Below are positions 5,952 to 9,013 of a stretch of 9,013 nucleotides of DNA, in pieces (within the stretch, counting starts at the first letter, position 1; each line of letters starts with the position of its first letter). Source of the DNA: an uncultured Pseudorhodobacter sp. (GTDB taxonomy: Bacteria > Pseudomonadota > Alphaproteobacteria > Rhodobacterales > Rhodobacteraceae); NCBI GenBank assembly GCA_937910975.1, contig CALEMZ010000241.1:1-9013 (forward strand). The letters run 5' to 3'. Both the position numbers and the translations under genes were made by a program. The notes beneath the pieces were generated by a model. That model saw only the letters and a list, made by a program, of their open reading frames with translations. It ran no database searches and had not been told where the DNA came from.

Positions 5952-6797
5952 ATGACCGAAACAATCCTTGCACATGAACCGATGCTGCGTCTTGGCGTAT
6001 TTCTGGGCGTTCTGGTAGCAATGGCGGTATGGGAACTCGCCGCGCCGCGCAGACGGCAGAATATCCCGCGCGTCATCCGCTGGACGAACAATCTGGCGCT
6101 TGTGGTAGTGGATACCCTAGTCTTGCGGCTGAGCTTTCCGATCCTCGCGGTCGGGCTTGCGCTGATCGCCGAAGAGCATGGCTGGGGACTGTTCAACGCG
6201 CTGGACGTGCCGCTGTGGCTGGCGGTCCTAGTGTCGATCCTGTTGCTTGATCTGACGATTTACCTCCAGCATGTGATCTTCCACGCAGTGCCCGCGCTAT
6301 GGCGGTTGCACCGGATGCACCATGCCGATCTGGAGATTGACGTCACCACGGGCCTGCGGTTTCATCCGGTCGAAATTCTGCTGTCGATGGTGATCAAGCT
6401 GGCGGCGGTGGCGGCCCTCGGGGCACCTGCCGTAGCGGTTCTGATTTTCGAGGTTCTTCTTAACGCCACCGCGATGTTCAACCACGCCAACATCCGCCTG
6501 CCTGCGGGTGTGGACCGTGCGCTGCGGCTCTTCGTGGTAACGCCCGACATGCACCGGGTTCATCATTCGGTAATCCCGGCAGAAACCAACAGCAATTTCG
6601 GCTTCAACCTGCCATGGTGGGATCGATTGTTGGGCACCTACCGGGCGCAGCCGAAGGGTGGGCACGAGGGAATGACCATCGGCATCGAGCAATTCCGCAC
6701 GCCCCGTGACCTGTGGCTTGACCGGATGCTGGTCCAACCCCTGCGTGGCACGGCCAGCGGCGGGGCGCTCCATAGCGAACGGGACATCAAGAAATGA
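5952..6797 (+). CDS. Membrane fatty-acid hydroxylase / sterol-desaturase family protein
   Basis: Integral membrane di-iron oxygenase-type enzyme, 281 residues, as expected for the family. It carries the three histidine clusters: HVIFH (107-111, HX3H), HRMHH (120-124, HX2HH) and HRVHH (201-205, HX2HH), with supporting His138 (RFHP) and His178 (FNHAN). Hydrophobic segments lie at about 11-29, 47-72, 87-105 and 144-170, placing the metal site on the cytoplasmic face as in known members. The family hydroxylates or desaturates lipids, sterols or carotenoids using O2; the substrate here cannot be told. Lack of sterol-pathway neighbours makes a fatty-acyl or other membrane lipid more plausible than a sterol (inference). 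The start follows a weak GTGAG with a 5-base spacer. It is the first gene of a three-gene operon and overlaps the MFS gene through ATGA (6794-6797). It is divergent from the ArsR-rhodanese gene. Confidence 0.93.
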   Translation: MTETILAHEPMLRLGVFLGVLVAMAVWELAAPRRRQNIPRVIRWTNNLALVVVDTLVLRLSFPILAVGLALIAEEHGWGLFNALDVPLWLAVLVSILLLDLTIYLQHVIFHAVPALWRLHRMHHADLEIDVTTGLRFHPVEILLSMVIKLAAVAALGAPAVAVLIFEVLLNATAMFNHANIRLPAGVDRALRLFVVTPDMHRVHHSVIPAETNSNFGFNLPWWDRLLGTYRAQPKGGHEGMTIGIEQFRTPRDLWLDRMLVQPLRGTASGGALHSERDIKK

Positions 6798-8098
6798 CCG
6801 CACATCCCCTCGGAATCCGCGAGAACCTGACCCAGTTCACGCATCATCTGATTCAGGTGCTGCTGGTGGGCTTTGCGATCGGCATGACGCGCACGGTGAT
6901 CCCTGCGCTGGCCGAAACCGAGTTTGGCGTCGCGCGCGGCTCGTTTCTGGCTTTGACGGCCTTTGTGATGGCCTTCGGCGTGGTCAAGGCAGTGATGAAT
7001 TTCGTCGCCGGCCGTCTGTCGGAGCGGATCGGGCGCAAACGGGTGCTATTCTGGGGCTGGGTAATCGCGCTGCCGATCCCCATCATGATCTGGGCTGCTC
7101 CCGACTGGAGCTGGATCATCGCGGCGACGGTTCTTCTGGGCGTCAATCAGGGGCTCTGCTGGTCGATGACGCAGACTGCAAAGCTCGACATTACCCGCGC
7201 CGACCAGCGTGGGCTGACCATGGGGCTCAATGAGTTCTCTGGCTATGTCGGTGTGGCGCTGGCGGGGGTGGTGACGGCCTATGCCGCCGAAGCCTTGGGC
7301 GCGCGACTCGGCCTACTGATCTTCGGCATGACGGTGGTCGTCGTTGCGCTGATCCTGACTGTGGTCTGGGTCAAGGACACGCTGCCATGGGCAAAGGCCG
7401 AGACCGCCGCACACAAAATTCAGCCCCCTAAATACCTGCCCCGCTATCCTAAGGGCGCATCTGAACATCCCAGCACGGCAGAGGTCTTTGCCCTGATGAG
7501 TTGGCGCGACAAACGGCTTGCGACATTGTCGCAGGCGGGGTTAGTCGAGAAGTTTGTTGACGCGTTGGTCTGGGTAATCTTTCCCGTCTTTCTGGTGACC
7601 AAAGGCGCCAGCCTAACCGAGATGGGCTGGATCGTCGGCACCTACGGTTTCGTCTGGGGAGGATTGCAGCTATTCACCGGGCGACTGTCGGACCATGTGG
7701 GGCGGTTCTGGCCCAACGTGCTTGGCATGTGGATAAGCGGTGCGGGCGTGGCTATGATCGTGCTGGGCAGCGGAGCGACCTGGTGGTCATTTTCAGCAGG
7801 AGTTGCAGGCTTTGGCATGGCGCTCCTCTACCCAAACCTCGGGGCCAGCGTCGCCGATATTACGCCGCCCGCATGGCGCGGCTCTGCCATCGGCATCTAC
7901 CGCTTCTGGCGCGACCTGGGCTACGGGATTGGCGCACTTGGGCTAGGGCTAACCGCGCATCTGACCGGAGCACTGGAGGCCGCCTTCTGGTTTGTCGCGC
8001 TGTCGATGTTCGCCTCGGGCGCGCTCCTATTCTTCTGGGGCGAGGAAACCCACCCGCGCCTCAACCCTGCACCAAAACCGGAGAAACCCTTTGCATAA
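6794..8098 (+). CDS. Major facilitator superfamily transporter
   Basis: Inner-membrane secondary transporter of 434 residues with about twelve hydrophobic helices in two halves, separated by a hydrophilic central loop at about 195-247. The MFS motif A between helices 2 and 3 reads GRLSERIGRKRV (73-84), and a degenerate counterpart GRLSDHVGR (296-304) sits at the same point of the second half. The N-terminus has HH (17-18) in the first helix region and the loop is rich in Lys/Pro. The direction and substrate are unknown; no subfamily motif was recognised. The start ATG overlaps the stop of the hydroxylase by four bases, so translation is likely coupled. This suggests the transporter handles the hydroxylase's product or substrate, or the toxic compound sensed by the regulator (inference). 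The last eight bases overlap the start of the DUF1499 gene. Confidence 0.92.
   Translation: MTAHPLGIRENLTQFTHHLIQVLLVGFAIGMTRTVIPALAETEFGVARGSFLALTAFVMAFGVVKAVMNFVAGRLSERIGRKRVLFWGWVIALPIPIMIWAAPDWSWIIAATVLLGVNQGLCWSMTQTAKLDITRADQRGLTMGLNEFSGYVGVALAGVVTAYAAEALGARLGLLIFGMTVVVVALILTVVWVKDTLPWAKAETAAHKIQPPKYLPRYPKGASEHPSTAEVFALMSWRDKRLATLSQAGLVEKFVDALVWVIFPVFLVTKGASLTEMGWIVGTYGFVWGGLQLFTGRLSDHVGRFWPNVLGMWISGAGVAMIVLGSGATWWSFSAGVAGFGMALLYPNLGASVADITPPAWRGSAIGIYRFWRDLGYGIGALGLGLTAHLTGALEAAFWFVALSMFASGALLFFWGEETHPRLNPAPKPEKPFA
8080..8093 (+). promoter_or_regulatory. Ribosome binding site that fixes a TTG start
   Basis: GGAG (8080-8083) lies seven bases before TTG 8091-8093 and inside the MFS gene. 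No ATG or GTG with comparable spacing and a sensible protein start was found, so TTG is the probable initiator of the DUF1499 gene. Confidence 0.7.
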
Positions 8099-8813
8099 TA
8101 TAACCATCACCCGCCTCGGATGGGGCGCTGCCCTGCTTGGCGCAACCTCGATCCTGATCGTTGCTGCGTCGATCTGGGGCTTCCGCGCAGACGGCTGGCC
8201 CTGGCCGCGCGCCTATCAGGTAGCTACACTGGGCGCCTGGGCGGGGCTTGGAGGCACGGGCCTGGCCTTGGCCGGGCTTGGCCTGTGGCTGCTGCGCCGA
8301 CAGAAGGGCGGTGCCGCTGCCGCCTTGTTGGGGCTGGCCCTTTCTCTTCCCGTGGCGGGGCTGGCTGTTGCCTTTGACCTTGCGGCGCGCACGACGCCAG
8401 CGATCAACGACATCTCGACCGATACCGAAGATGCGTTAGTGTTCTGGTTTACCGTGACCCCAACGGATTTCCCATCGGCCAATTCTGACCCGCAGCACGC
8501 GGCATATCCTGACGTACGCCCGTTGGAACTGACCCTGCCCTTCGACGAGGCCTTCGGCCTTGTGCTCGCGCTGGTCGAAGCGCGTGACTGGCAGGTGCTC
8601 TCAGCCGATCCGGCAGAGGCCCAGATCGAGGCAATCGCCACGAGCCGCCTCTTCGGTTTCGAAGATGAGGTGGCAATCCGGATGACCAAGTCTGATACCG
8701 GCACCCGGATCGATATGCGCTCTCGTTCGCGCCTTGGGCAGATCGATCGTGGCGCGAATGCTGCCCGTATCATAGCCTTCCTAAGTGATCTCGAAGCGCG
8801 CACGCGCAACTGA
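8091..8813 (+). CDS. Membrane-anchored DUF1499 protein
   Basis: Starting at TTG 8091 it has 240 residues. The N-terminal part holds three hydrophobic helices (about 11-31, 44-68 and 75-97). The C-terminal part, about 103-235, is a DUF1499 domain: AINDISTDTED at its start, DFPSANSDPQHAAYPDV (125-141), and the family's end motif DMRSRSRLGQIDRGANAARI (208-227). Function of the domain is not established. The topology suggests a soluble domain held on the membrane, possibly on the periplasmic side. The frame is open upstream to ATG 7992, but that stretch is Arg/Ser-rich, overlaps 107 bases of the MFS gene and looks non-coding. The start overlaps the MFS stop by eight bases, and a GGAG sits seven bases upstream. 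It is the last gene of the operon; a role alongside the hydroxylase and transporter is inferred from linkage. Confidence 0.88.
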   Translation: MHNITITRLGWGAALLGATSILIVAASIWGFRADGWPWPRAYQVATLGAWAGLGGTGLALAGLGLWLLRRQKGGAAAALLGLALSLPVAGLAVAFDLAARTTPAINDISTDTEDALVFWFTVTPTDFPSANSDPQHAAYPDVRPLELTLPFDEAFGLVLALVEARDWQVLSADPAEAQIEAIATSRLFGFEDEVAIRMTKSDTGTRIDMRSRSRLGQIDRGANAARIIAFLSDLEARTRN

Positions 8814-8820
8814 CGTCCTG

Positions 8821-8964
8821 TCAGCGCCCCTCACCCGACAGATGATGCAGAGCGCCAAAAGCGATTGCGGTGATCGCCAGAGGCACGACGATTTTGATCG
8901 CCGGATGGGCAAGGATACGTTCGATGCGGGGCTCTTGGCCGGCGCGGTCAGGAGCCTTGCTCAT
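8821..8964 (-). CDS. Small single-pass membrane protein, possibly a truncated MprF-like N-terminus
   Basis: A 47-codon reading frame from ATG 8964 to TGA 8821. GAGGG lies five bases before the start. The first 20 residues are polar and basic (MSKAPDRAGQEPRIERILAH), followed by one hydrophobic helix at about 21-39 (PAIKIVVPLAITAIAFGAL) and HHLSGEGR. The short basic head, the P-L-hydrophobic helix and a following LHxL resemble the first helix of MprF/LPG-synthase membrane domains, where the protein would continue for hundreds of residues; here it stops. It may be a real small membrane protein or a broken remnant, and the family link is a guess from memory. It overlaps the end of the upstream minus-strand gene by 17 bases, which suggests translational coupling, and it faces the end of the DUF1499 gene. 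Confidence 0.5.
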   Translation of the reverse strand: MSKAPDRAGQEPRIERILAHPAIKIVVPLAITAIAFGALHHLSGEGR

Positions 8965-9013
8965 TGCGCCCCTCAAGCTGTTCGATCTGTATCTGTTGCA
9001 GCTCTGTCAGCTT
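8948..9013 (-). CDS. 3' end of an unidentified minus-strand gene (partial)
   Basis: From the right edge the minus strand is open down to TGA 8948-8950, giving 21 residues that end in EQLEGRNEQGS. The visible part is hydrophilic, with a Leu/Ile pattern (LTELQQIQIEQLEG) that could be an amphipathic helix or coiled coil. No family can be named from so little. Its end overlaps the start of the 47-codon frame by 17 bases in a different phase, and that gene's ribosome binding site lies inside it, consistent with an operon. Confidence 0.45.
   Translation of the reverse strand, partial: KLTELQQIQIEQLEGRNEQGS

Noticed and set aside
6706..7233. Plus-strand open frame across the hydroxylase/MFS junction
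   Set aside because: It lies in a third frame over two well-supported genes, and its Arg/Gly/Asp-rich translation matches no family.
8810..8842. Short inverted repeats at the end of the DUF1499 gene (CTGAC/GTCAG and CTGTC/GACAG) as a terminator
   Set aside because: The stems are only five base pairs with no T-run, too weak to call in GC-rich DNA.

Overview
The window looks like chromosomal DNA of an alphaproteobacterium, most likely Rhodobacteraceae (roseobacter-like). The GC content is high, and the core proteins (enolase, RarD, AnmK, TyrS) have alphaproteobacterial-style sequences. This placement comes from protein recognition alone, without a database search. Genes are densely packed on both strands; no rRNA, tRNA, CRISPR array or insertion sequence was seen.

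Positions 1-5125 are housekeeping. The last codons of a probable EamA/DMT-family permease are followed by eno (enolase), a strong hairpin, a roughly 330-base AT-richer gap, and rarD (another DMT-superfamily permease). rarD converges on and overlaps anmK (anhydro-MurNAc kinase, cell-wall recycling). anmK diverges from tyrS (tyrosyl-tRNA synthetase) across a very short spacer that holds a good sigma70-type promoter for tyrS.

Positions 5199-8813 form a compact accessory divergon. On the minus strand is a regulator that fuses an ArsR-type winged helix to a rhodanese domain; its only two cysteines lie in the rhodanese loop. On the plus strand is a tightly coupled three-gene operon: a membrane fatty-acid hydroxylase/sterol-desaturase-like enzyme, a 12-TM MFS transporter (ATGA overlap) and a membrane-anchored DUF1499 protein (TTG start overlapping the transporter stop). 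The 93-base spacer between the arms carries a perfect inverted repeat, CATTCAA-N8-TTGAATG, lying over a predicted -10 box. The simplest reading is a sulfur- or redox-responsive regulator that represses itself and a lipid-modification/transport module. The pathway, substrate and signal are unknown.

Positions 8814-9013 hold a 47-codon minus-strand ORF with one membrane segment, faintly resembling the N-terminus of an MprF-type membrane protein, and the 3' end of another minus-strand gene that runs off the window. The most interesting part is the regulator-operator-operon unit at 5199-8813.
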